Assembly: GCA_002786025.1 (NCBI GenBank)
Contig: NHNW01000010.1
Coordinates: forward strand, 682,001 to 746,000
DNA length: 64,000 nt
Source of the DNA: Zasmidium citrigriseum
Lineage: Eukaryota > Ascomycota > Dothideomycetes > Mycosphaerellales > Mycosphaerellaceae
Direction of reading: 5' to 3'
The notes beneath the pieces are model-generated. The model searched no databases. It saw only the letters and a list, made by a program, of their open reading frames with translations, and had not been told where the DNA came from. The position numbers were made by a program, and so were the translations under genes. Of this stretch, positions 30,906 to 39,993 are shown in pieces; the first letter of the stretch is position 1; the number at the start of each line of letters is the position of its first letter.

Positions 30906-31826
30906 CTACTGCCACATGCCAAGCCTCTGCAACGTTCCTAGGACGAATTCACTTGATCTCGATACCGCATGAGACATAGTCTTCGGATTCGTGGCAAGAT
31001 ATGCCACCGCTGCCACACCTCCACTGTACATGACCCAATGGAAAGCACCATAGGCCATCATTCCAAAGTAGATGCGTTGCATCGCTCCAGTTTCGTTCAA
31101 CCTCGGAAACTCCTCATTTGGCACCGGTATCTGGAGGAACTTGCAAAGCGGCTCCCACCCTTCCCGCACATCGAAGACCAACAGCTGGTCCTTAGGGATC
31201 ATCTCCTTCACATGGGCATTGTGTTTGTCATACAATTCTGCGTCCCAAGCACCATATCGCCGCCTGGCAAGTTCTTGCATGCCTTGAACCTTATCGTCTG
31301 TCCGTCGCAAGAACGATACCGGCCAGATGAGGAAGCGGAAAACGTATCGAGGGAAATCTCGCCGGGAGTGCCAACCCGCTGCGTCCATGATGCTCTTCCA
31401 CCAGCCATTTTTGCCGTCTGACCTCACAGTGAGGACATATTTTGCCTTGGGATACGCGGCGTACACTTCATCAGGTATCCAGCAAATTGGATTGTCTGTA
31501 CTCGATCGATAGCCTCGCATGAGGTCTCTCAGCCGGGCATTCAGAGCGAGGTCTCCTGCCTGCCATGTTCGATTGAGGAGTTTCTTGTCAAGGTCTATAA
31601 AAGCTTCTCTGCGTGCTGGATTTCGAAAAAGGTCTACGCCTTGGTGGGAGGGACCCAGACCGAGTTTTTTGAGGGCGAGTTGCAGGGATGTTGTGCCCGT
31701 TCTTGAGAGACCGAGGGATATCACTTCGAGATTGACATTGGGGTCGAACTTTGTGCCCGTGAGGTCGCCATGAGCTGCGACATCGATGCCGAATGTCTTG
31801 TGGAAGGCATTCTTTGTTGATGACAT
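30906..31826 (-). CDS. Sulfotransferase-like P-loop protein with C-terminal hydrophobic segment
   Basis: A single exon for 306 residues. The phosphosulfate-binding P-loop is at VISLGLSRTGTTSLQLAL, with the GxxRTGTxS pattern of the fungal sulfotransferase-like family (Sulfotransfer_4 type). The 3'-phosphate-binding region appears as AKYVLTVRSDGKNGWWKS, in which an Arg-Ser pair sits after a strand. LLVFDVREGWEPLCKFL is the conserved late motif of the family. One hydrophobic stretch, GAFHWVMYSGGVAAVAYLA, near residues 265-285 could be a membrane anchor. Fungal members are often mislabelled as epimerases; sulfation by this protein is likely from the P-loop but not shown. Tail-to-tail with the methyltransferase gene, 191 bp apart. 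Confidence 0.83.
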   Translation of the reverse strand: MSSTKNAFHKTFGIDVAAHGDLTGTKFDPNVNLEVISLGLSRTGTTSLQLALKKLGLGPSHQGVDLFRNPARREAFIDLDKKLLNRTWQAGDLALNARLRDLMRGYRSSTDNPICWIPDEVYAAYPKAKYVLTVRSDGKNGWWKSIMDAAGWHSRRDFPRYVFRFLIWPVSFLRRTDDKVQGMQELARRRYGAWDAELYDKHNAHVKEMIPKDQLLVFDVREGWEPLCKFLQIPVPNEEFPRLNETGAMQRIYFGMMAYGAFHWVMYSGGVAAVAYLATNPKTMSHAVSRSSEFVLGTLQRLGMWQ

Positions 31827-33067
31827 GGCTGAAGGGCTGATGGAGATGAACAGAAGAAAGAAGTGTACCGTATAAGAGAATGCTAAGTTCGCTTGACGAA
31901 GTGGTTGCTTATGTCATTCAGGATTCCTGGTGGAAGTAGGGCATCCAACGAGGCCTGTGTTATCAGCATAGCAAAATACTCGTTCGAGGCAGCGCTTCTA
32001 TACAACGCTTATACCAACTTAGCCAAAGAGATGCCGTACATTCTCGTGCTATGCCAATGACCACATTCATCAGATTAGCAAGCCGGCGAGTTTCATAGGC
32101 GCAGACCTCGTCGACTCTCCTAGTCGACAACCCCGAACAATCTTGACAAGGGTTGAATGTATTCCTGCTCACTTGTAAGTAGCTGGAGACTTCTTGCTGG
32201 ACAGGTTGTGGAAAGGGTTCACACCAAATGAGTCTACACTCCTACCCTCCTTGTTTCGCTCAAACTGGAGGAGCACCTCTCTTCGCAGAAGTGCTTTACT
32301 TCAAGCTCTTGAATAGCTGTATCCGCTCTCAGTCCTCAGCGACAAAATCGAGAATCATTAGGGACATCTTCCACTTTGACCGCCAAGAAGATGCTGCAAA
32401 TTATTGGTGCCGTGCCGAAGATAGGTGACTCGACTTCTACGTATTCGCACGCACAGCATGCCAAGAAGGCTGTGACGGCGGACACGTAACATGAAATGCA
32501 GTGTCGAAGTAGTGCAGATGTGCCAATGCGGCCTGAGGCGTCACACGGTGATCAAAGTCTTGGTAGTTTTATTTCTTGACGGCTTGGCAAGGCGACAGGA
32601 TAAGCTTTCGGGTGGAGCCGGCGGGGGATGTGAGTGAATTTGTGGGAGTCGCGAAGCGTGAGATCAGCGGCAACCATCCACCAGAATGATCACTCTTGCA
32701 CTTCGCGTGTCGGCCTCCTGTCAGTAGAGGGATCTGGTTGCGCCGCCACGACCATTCAGTCTCGAAGTTGCGACGGTGCCAGCAGTGTTGACCGCAGCTC
32801 CTCCGTGCTTCGCCTCTCTCTAACCGCGGGATGTTCGTTTAGTCAACCCTTGTGAGACAGGGACGTCATCTTTCGTGCAGCAGCTGCGACGGAGGTCAAC
32901 GTGTATTCATAGCGCCTGACCACGCCTACTGGGCCGCGTGTTGTTTGTATTAATTTGTTACTTCTCCGCCACCTTCTTCATGGCCCTACGGTAGTCCTGT
33001 CGCTGCATCCTGCGTTCGTTGCTGCATTTCTGGCAATTCCCTCGACCGAGCATCTCTTCCGCCAACA
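31827..33067. other. Intergenic region: divergent promoters, no supported gene
   Basis: The sulfotransferase-like gene and the PX-protein gene diverge here. A TC-rich stretch precedes the PX-protein start. Open frames of 60-75 codons show no domains. I see no repeats. Confidence 0.45.
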
Positions 33068-36028
33068 ATGGCCGCCGTGCCCAATGGCAAGCCCCGCGAA
33101 CACGCGCCGCCACCGCAGATTGAGGTTACGCCCGATATGCCGCCGCCCAAGAGAGCAGAGACGGTCTTCGTAGATACGCCCGAGGAGCCAGGAGAGCAGG
33201 ATGCCCAGCAGGCAGCTCTGCGACAGCGTCTGGAGCGCAATCCCCATTCCTCGGCCACCGTCGAGTCAGCCATATCCCAGCCGCCACCGGGCTCAGTTCT
33301 GACGGGCAAACAAGAGCACTATCTCAAACGCGAGCTCATTTCGCATCAGACACAATGGGAGATTCGCGAGCTATCACATCCAACCGCCCTCCAGCGATTC
33401 GGAGCACCGTTCCGCTCAGACAAGGGCGAAGTGCCACCAGAGGAGTCAGAGTTGCCATTGCTACGATATATCTTCGTCCATCATGTTCGAAACTTTCCCT
33501 TCCTCAATCAGGCAAAGGAGAAGGAGTTCTGGCAAGACAAGCTGCAGACATTCTTGGAGAGTTTTGCGAAGAAACACATCTCGTCCGCTGAAGACAGATT
33601 GGAACAGACCAAGAGGGCGAAATTGGCACAGAAAGCTACCAAACTGGTGGAGCTGATGATGGTTTCTGGCATACCGACTGCCTCAGGATATGAAGAGCGC
33701 ATCCGCTTCTCCGAAATGGAGGTAGTGGAGCGAGGAGCAAATGAGAGTGGCTTGGTGGTGAATATGCCTGAGGGACATATGATCAACGGCTGGGATATCA
33801 ACGTTGCCGGCGTTAGGCTCATCAGCATCAAGAGGCATGTGCGGTACCACAAGCACGCAGAATTCATCCTGCGGGTCAAGCACAAGGATGAGGGTGAGCT
33901 CTATGTCGCAAGGCGATTTGGCGACTTTTCCCGGATGCACAAGAAGCTGCGTCTGGAACTACCTGGCAAAGTCCTGTCTCCGCTTCCTAGGAAGAACAAG
34001 GCGCAATTGATATACAGTGGGCGAGATGATGACGATACAGATAGCCTCTCTTCGATCTCTACCCAGGGTACGCTCGCTCCAACTCCAGACACCGAACAGC
34101 CAGCTGGAGGCTTCCGCTCGTATCTCTCCTCATGGACCGGCGGTGGTACTCCCAGCGGACGGCATAGCCGCAACACATCCCGAGCATCGCTAGTCGCACC
34201 CTCACCGCGAGCGTCAGTCGAATCGTCGAGAGACCCATCGAGAGATCCATCGGCGATATCCACTCCAGAGTCAGCGCCAGATTCTGTACTGCACAGAGAG
34301 GAGCAGCGAGTATCTCTGAGAGCCTTCCTTCGTAATTTCTTGCAAAATGAGGCGATTGCTAACTCCAGAGCCATGCATGACTTCTTGACGGAAGAGCCGA
34401 TCAAGTTGACCGAGGAAGAGAAGTACGATATCGAGAGAAGGAAGCACATGGATGAGAAGCGTCTTGAAGAGCAGCGACAATTCTTCGACATTGCCAAACA
34501 ACGTGCAAGGGAGCTAGATGTGCACATGGAGAAATTCAGACGGAGTGTCGTCGAAAGCAATGGACTGCGCAATCTCTTCGCTGAGATCAAGAAGAAAGAG
34601 AAAATTGCAGATCTGGAGCCCGAGTACAAGAAGTTCGCCGAGTGGCTACGCATAGAGGTCGCGGCCACGCTATATCACCTCTTCCTTGCGGAGGACAACT
34701 CACCGGAGCTCTTTGCCCAGTTCAAGCGGATACATAGTCTGGTCCCATACTCGGCGTTGAAGCAGGTCATTCGCTTTACGAACCCAGCAGCTGTCATGGC
34801 TAGCGTCCTTGATATCTTCATGGCTCAACCCCTGGGAACGAAGTCACTCCTTCAACGCATCTTCGGCTTGGCTGTTGGCGATGGCATCCGAAGTCTGCAA
34901 AGATCAATAGACAGCCTCACCACCAAGATTGACGAGCCGGATTACACCGAGAAGATCAAGAATTACATTGAAGCTGACGAGGACATCAAAGATACGATAC
35001 GGCTCAGTGCCAAGGAGGAACAAGTCGATCTGCTGGTTAAGGTCCTTCAGTCCGACGAGACCCAGCCGGAACTTTCTTCTGAACAGATTGGTAGAGCATT
35101 CAACGCCTACGTGGCATGGGACAATGCCGTGGAGAATGTCGACGAGGAGATGCGGCAAGGCGCGGAGTTGTTCGCGCGACTAAAGCAACTTTTGAAGCTT
35201 TACACACGTCAACGAGACAAGCGGATGATGTTGGAGATGGTCGAAGAGTCGAACACGTTACGCTTGTTCCGAGATCTCTTCTCGATCTTCTACGAGCCGC
35301 TTGTGCGCGTGTACAAGAGTGCCAACGTCTACAACAGTGTCACGGACTTTGCTCGATTCGCAGACGATGCCATCCAAACAATCGAGAAGGCACAACGTCA
35401 AGACGTCAGCGCCGATCCAAACCAGACCGTCCAGAGCTTCATCGATCTCTGCGAAAGACACGAAGATGACTTGTACAAGTTCATTCACGAAGTCCATATC
35501 CACGACAACGGCCTCTTCGACAAGCTCATGATCTGGATTGAGGGCATCCTCGACTTCTTGCGGAATGGACCTAAGGGTGGCAAGCTGGATATGAACGCGC
35601 TCTTCCAGGGCGCCCTGGAAATGAAGCAGATCGACAAAGAGATGGCCCTACAAGAGATCAACAGCCTGATCAAATGGCAGACGGCCCGCAAACGGTGGCA
35701 CTCGGACAAGACCCGACAGAAGATGGCCTCAGGAGGACAAGAATCCGATGCTGTTGCTCAAGGTCTAGCTGGGACGTTCAAACCGGACGACTTTGGTCTC
35801 AATGCCATGGACCTGCAAGACCTGAACATGGACGATGATGATGACGAATACTCCGATTCTGGAGAAGAGGAAGAAGCGGATCCCATCGCTGCCGAAAGGA
35901 AACGGCGTCAAAAGCGACAAGACATGTTGAAGCGTACGGCGGGCGAACCTCAGAAGCCGGAGATCTCTGAAGTTCACAAGATGATGCCTCAATTCCTGGC
36001 CATGCTGCGCATGGTTCTGGCGGAGTAG
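33068..36028 (+). CDS. PX-domain protein with PX-associated and DUF3818 regions (yeast YPR097W/LEC1-like)
   Basis: A single-exon gene for 986 residues. Layout: a Pro-rich tail; a helical PX-associated region at about 75-200; a PX domain starting near 241 (GWDINVAGVRLISIKRHV, ARRFGDFSRMHKKLRLELPG); a Ser/Thr-rich insertion at about 312-412 that splits it; its end at SLRAFLRNFL; then the long helical DUF3818 region to about 900. The tail is acidic (DDDDDEYSDSGEEEE), followed by a conserved last helix (HKMMPQFLAMLRMVLAE). PX domains bind phosphoinositides. The yeast homologue is linked to sterol and lipid-droplet distribution, so a lipid-trafficking role is the best guess. Confidence 0.9.
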   Translation: MAAVPNGKPREHAPPPQIEVTPDMPPPKRAETVFVDTPEEPGEQDAQQAALRQRLERNPHSSATVESAISQPPPGSVLTGKQEHYLKRELISHQTQWEIRELSHPTALQRFGAPFRSDKGEVPPEESELPLLRYIFVHHVRNFPFLNQAKEKEFWQDKLQTFLESFAKKHISSAEDRLEQTKRAKLAQKATKLVELMMVSGIPTASGYEERIRFSEMEVVERGANESGLVVNMPEGHMINGWDINVAGVRLISIKRHVRYHKHAEFILRVKHKDEGELYVARRFGDFSRMHKKLRLELPGKVLSPLPRKNKAQLIYSGRDDDDTDSLSSISTQGTLAPTPDTEQPAGGFRSYLSSWTGGGTPSGRHSRNTSRASLVAPSPRASVESSRDPSRDPSAISTPESAPDSVLHREEQRVSLRAFLRNFLQNEAIANSRAMHDFLTEEPIKLTEEEKYDIERRKHMDEKRLEEQRQFFDIAKQRARELDVHMEKFRRSVVESNGLRNLFAEIKKKEKIADLEPEYKKFAEWLRIEVAATLYHLFLAEDNSPELFAQFKRIHSLVPYSALKQVIRFTNPAAVMASVLDIFMAQPLGTKSLLQRIFGLAVGDGIRSLQRSIDSLTTKIDEPDYTEKIKNYIEADEDIKDTIRLSAKEEQVDLLVKVLQSDETQPELSSEQIGRAFNAYVAWDNAVENVDEEMRQGAELFARLKQLLKLYTRQRDKRMMLEMVEESNTLRLFRDLFSIFYEPLVRVYKSANVYNSVTDFARFADDAIQTIEKAQRQDVSADPNQTVQSFIDLCERHEDDLYKFIHEVHIHDNGLFDKLMIWIEGILDFLRNGPKGGKLDMNALFQGALEMKQIDKEMALQEINSLIKWQTARKRWHSDKTRQKMASGGQESDAVAQGLAGTFKPDDFGLNAMDLQDLNMDDDDDEYSDSGEEEEADPIAAERKRRQKRQDMLKRTAGEPQKPEISEVHKMMPQFLAMLRMVLAE

Positions 36029-36303
36029 AATTCCGCTGGGCTGGATTACCGATGACATGCACGTTGGTGAACGACTTCGTTACATTCAAGATGGGAGAAA
36101 GAGGCGTTGTAGAGGGAGGGGCCCTGTTTCTGATACTCCATGGACCTAATCGGTCGCGTGGCTGGTGTTTTTGATTATTGCATTGTTTTCATGATTAGGC
36201 GCTTAGACTATTATACTACGACACTGCTGCGAAGCTGCAAGATTCCTGCGGTCCTTCGACTCCTATCAATCCTGACGCCGATTTCCGCTTTCACTTTGAT
36301 ATT

Positions 36304-37827
36304 TCAGTACCATCCATTTCCATCCTCACCAAGCTTTTTATTTTTGGGATTCAGAGAGATGAGTCTCTGTCCGGGGATAGCACCACTGACAGCTGATTCA
36401 AAGATTCCACCTACGGCGCGCCGGCCAACATTACTGAAGCTGTTATATCCAGCATCCTTGACCCCGTGAATCGAAGCCCATTCGGGAGATGTGTAAGGAC
36501 TGCTTCCATCGCCTAGATCACTCCAGCGGGTGACCACCAGCGCATGCTTGAAAGGATTGACTTTATCAGTGGTATCCTCAATCATCTGCACTTCCACCAA
36601 ATACTCCGTCGGACACTCTGGGCAACGTCGAGCGGGCCGGCATTCATCGCAACCTCGTACTATGAAGTCGGGATGTGCGGCCGAGGAGGAGAGTTTGAAA
36701 CTCCTTTGGATCTGTTTGTGGTAGGGATCCGGAGGCGCCGGGACGTGGGACATCATGCATTTGCACATTTTCATGAGGTCGCCGTCCTTCCAGTGTGCGC
36801 AGACGGAGAAGAATGGAGTGTATTCCTCGCGGTCGTATAGGATGTGTCGTTCGGCTGTCTCGGTGAGGTCTTTTGCGGGAGGTGTGTAGATTTGTGAGAC
36901 GACTCGCATCAAAAGGCGGTCGTCATGGACCATGTAGCGGGTTCGGTGCTTCCAGCCGCTGTCTTTGCATTTCCAGCGGCGAGCTAGGCTGTTGTGGTCG
37001 ATTCCGTAGCTGGGGTGATGCCTCGATGCTCGGAGTGCAAGCTGGACGAAGTAGTATGGGAGGTAGCGGCCATGAGTGAGGCGCATACGAGGGAGGACTG
37101 AGCTCTTGACATTTGGGCATTCGAACACCGGGAATTTAACGTATTCGATCTTCAGAGCTTCCTTGCCAGGTGTCGAACGCAGATGGTATTTACCGCAGGG
37201 GAAGCAGAGCAGATGCCAGGGATGGAGGTGATCGAATTGATGGAGGAAAGCAATCTTGTCATGCTTGTTGTCAGGGTGGTCCAGCGCTTCGAAGGGGGCG
37301 AATCCGAGCTTCTTGTACAACGTCTTGGTAGAGTACGCGAGATTGGCGGCATCAACGGGCGCGAGGAAGTTGGCGATATATTTCCATAGCTCGTCAGGTA
37401 GAGAAGCCACCATCGCCTCATGTTTCTCTGAGATAGGCGCCTGGATTTTTCTTCGCGGATCTGATGAAGAAAAGAAGGGATCCCGAAGCTGCTCCTTCAT
37501 ATACGGCTTGTCGAGCAAGGAATCGAAAGAGTCATGATGGGCTAGCCGGTGCATCATGTCGCCATCGTCTTTCTTCTTCCTGGATGAAGCAAGCGTCGCG
37601 TTGTCTCCGTAGGCTCCATACTCGACGCGTTCACCCAATTCGTTGACTTCCGGTGCTGGAGCAGTCGCTGGCCTCCGGTTCTTCTTCTGAAGCTTCGCGC
37701 CTTCTTTCTTCTCCTTCTTGTCAATGGCGGCCTGTGTATACTGCTTGTCGGATCGGAGTTTCTTAGCGATTTTGAGGGCCAGCTTTGCGTGCCATGTATT
37801 CACGTCCGCCGGGCGCGTCAACTCCAT
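36304..37827 (-). CDS. F-box-like protein with Cys/His-rich fungal domain, 507 residues
   Basis: A single exon. A basic, disordered N-terminus (about 1-125) precedes an F-box-like segment, SLPDELWKYIANFLAPVDAANL, at about residues 142-163. The rest has paired cysteines typical of a fungal Cys-rich module seen after F-boxes: CFPCGKYH, FECPNVK, CKCMM and CDECRPARRCPECP. The F-box suggests an SCF ubiquitin-ligase adaptor; the Cys module may bind zinc. The substrate is unknown. The gene ends 275 bp from the convergent PX-protein gene. F-box calls on such divergent sequence carry some doubt. Confidence 0.72.
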   Translation of the reverse strand: MELTRPADVNTWHAKLALKIAKKLRSDKQYTQAAIDKKEKKEGAKLQKKNRRPATAPAPEVNELGERVEYGAYGDNATLASSRKKKDDGDMMHRLAHHDSFDSLLDKPYMKEQLRDPFFSSSDPRRKIQAPISEKHEAMVASLPDELWKYIANFLAPVDAANLAYSTKTLYKKLGFAPFEALDHPDNKHDKIAFLHQFDHLHPWHLLCFPCGKYHLRSTPGKEALKIEYVKFPVFECPNVKSSVLPRMRLTHGRYLPYYFVQLALRASRHHPSYGIDHNSLARRWKCKDSGWKHRTRYMVHDDRLLMRVVSQIYTPPAKDLTETAERHILYDREEYTPFFSVCAHWKDGDLMKMCKCMMSHVPAPPDPYHKQIQRSFKLSSSAAHPDFIVRGCDECRPARRCPECPTEYLVEVQMIEDTTDKVNPFKHALVVTRWSDLGDGSSPYTSPEWASIHGVKDAGYNSFSNVGRRAVGGIFESAVSGAIPGQRLISLNPKNKKLGEDGNGWY

Positions 37828-38456
37828 GACTGCTGTGGCGATCTGTTGTTCCTGGTAGATGGGTGGAGGATCTCAGTGAGCGGCCAGCCGCAGATGAGAT
37901 ATTTTAGCAGTAATGAACGACAGCGGACACCATTGGATCCAGCGGGGCAGAGCTTAGGAGATGTATGGAAGTCGGCGGATATGCATGTGAGCTGCAAAGG
38001 AGTGAGCCTCTCACGGTGGATTGCTTCGGGCTTGAAGGAACGACGTCAGCGGAAGGTTCTTAGTCATCTCCGCCTCTTCCCGCGGCCGTCAACGGCCCCA
38101 TTTATCGAACGACCAATTGCTTGATCACCTCTTCAACCTCACTTCATCAGTCTGATCTCTGATCAAGATGGTACTGAGAGGGTTTTGTGTGTGTTGATAG
38201 AACCCACCAGGCGTCGCCTCCGCCGGTCTTGCAAGATACGGAGCTTCAAGAACAGCTCGGCGATTCGAGATGCCCAACAGTGACCGCAAGACGCCATTCA
38301 ACTTGAAATCCGGAGATACATGAGCCTCGTAACAATAATCCGTTCATTCGTCAGGGGTATCTCATCATTGATCTAGTCCAATTCACGATCCTCCACTTTC
38401 CACCGACTTGCTCGTCGCCATCCCACACCCGAGCCAATATCCAACGACGTCCATCA
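37828..38456. other. Intergenic region without supported features
   Basis: This is the promoter of the F-box-like gene and the 3' flank of the SUR7-family gene. I see no coding exon, RNA gene or repeat. Confidence 0.45.
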
Positions 38457-39405
38457 TCAATTGTACTTCGGACTTGGAGCACGACGACGTCTGCCGATAA
38501 TGCAGTCAAAACACCAAACAATACTCGCCACCAACATCAAGCCCGTCGAGATCCACGTCAAGATCATGAACTTGTTGCCCTGCTGAGCGCTCACGCCAAC
38601 ATCATCGCCATACTTGTTGATCACCGAGGATCCCTTAACCGCGATGGCCGTAGCTATGGCGCTGGCAATTCCAATCACCAGGAACGCGAGCCAGTCGACC
38701 AACATGTTCAACAGAGCGCTCAGCCGTCCCTCGAAGAAGATGCAGACAACGGCCAATATAAGAGCAACGCCAATGAAGCCGATGGCGATGCAATACAGGA
38801 CAAATGTTGCCTTTGCCGCAACTCGCAATGCTCTTATGCCATCGGTGATGTCCTCTGGCCAGTTCAAGTCGTTCACAAGATTGACGACGCCATCTCCAAC
38901 ACTATTGTTCAGCTCTTTCTGAATCATCTGTTGCGGATCGAAGTTGTACATGGCCGTGCGATTGGAGCATTCGGTGACATTCTTGTGGATGTCCGACTTC
39001 GAGAGCGTGCTATTAGGCACTGGACCGGGAACGTAGAACCCTTCGCAGTAGGTCATCAGGTGTGCGGAGTAGAAGTCGTGTATTCCGAGGTCCTGCGCGA
39101 TGTCGTTGATACCCTCTTCGATCTCATTCTGGATGGAGTCTCCGATGTTGTCGAGGAAGCTGGCAGAAGCATTAGCTTGCGATAATCGGTGGAGAACCGG
39201 TCGAAACTTACGACGTGATGGCGTTGTCGGATGAGGAGGAGTCCGAGTCATTGAAGACATCATAGCCAATCCGCGATGTGTTCAAAGTGAGTACCGCATA
39301 GTCCTCCAGGAAGCCCTTCTTCGAGCCAGCAAACAGACAGAGGAAGGCAAGAATGAAGGACGCCGTGATCAACGCGACCGGTATCAATGCCGAAAACCGC
39401 ACCAT
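38457..39405 (-). CDS. SUR7/PalI-family membrane protein
   Basis: Exons are 39405-39212 and 39159-38457; intron 39211-39160 is 52 bp (GTAAGT..CCAG) and joins AITS to FLDNIGDS. The product is 298 residues with four hydrophobic spans: one at the N-terminus (ALIPVALITASFILAFLCLFAG) and three clustered at about 170-280. The large loop after TM1 carries two cysteines (TYCEGFYVPG and TECSNRT) and Asn-x-Thr/Ser sites. The Cys-x-Gly motif in that first loop is typical of SUR7/PalI proteins, which organise eisosome/MCC membrane domains or take part in ambient pH sensing. Which subfamily this is cannot be decided. The short basic C-terminus ends RRRRAPSPKYN. Confidence 0.87.
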
Positions 39406-39993
39406 CGCGAATCACAGTGGTCTGTCAGTAGGGGTTGGGGAGGGAATGCAGGTATCCGTACTGGCTGTGTCCAGGTGCAGCAAGAACAGGAGGCTGGTCA
39501 AATCAGTGTGGAACTCACGACCTTGAAGTACCAACTCACCGCCTGTGCGACTCAAACACAGTCACCAAGGTACGTCACGCGGTCTTAAACGCGAGCACGC
39601 GCCTCTAATCACTAGCAAAGAAAAAAGCCATCGTGAAGCAAGAAAGAATGCCTGCAATCGTGTACCTTGCCGAATGACGTGGATCAACAATCGCACCGCG
39701 CCAGGGCGTCGGCTCAACAACCAGGGGCAGCAAACCTGCTTGACAGGCATTTCGAATCATTTCATTGGCCGGCCCAGACCTCACCTGGTCCGGTCTCAAA
39801 CACTTCGGACAACCACATTTATCGCAGGGCGTGGGGATCGCGAAGGGAAAACGTCGTCTAGGGTTTGGATGTATGGTATACAGCACAGGAACTATAGGAG
39901 GGTCTTCAACACATCTTCCGTTACCCTGAGGACCGGCTCGCCGATTTCCGTCATCAGAGAGGGCTTCTTCTTTGGCTCCCGAGTATCGCTTCC
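39406..39993. other. Intergenic region without supported features
   Basis: This contains the SUR7-family promoter. The plus-strand open frame 39545-40375 runs antisense into the neighbouring gene and shows no domain, so I do not call it. Confidence 0.45.

Noticed and set aside
12572..31826. Secondary-metabolite cluster built on the acyltransferase, MFS, ABC and LaeA-like genes
   Set aside because: No backbone synthase, and housekeeping SDH1 lies between the parts; the genes are too scattered.
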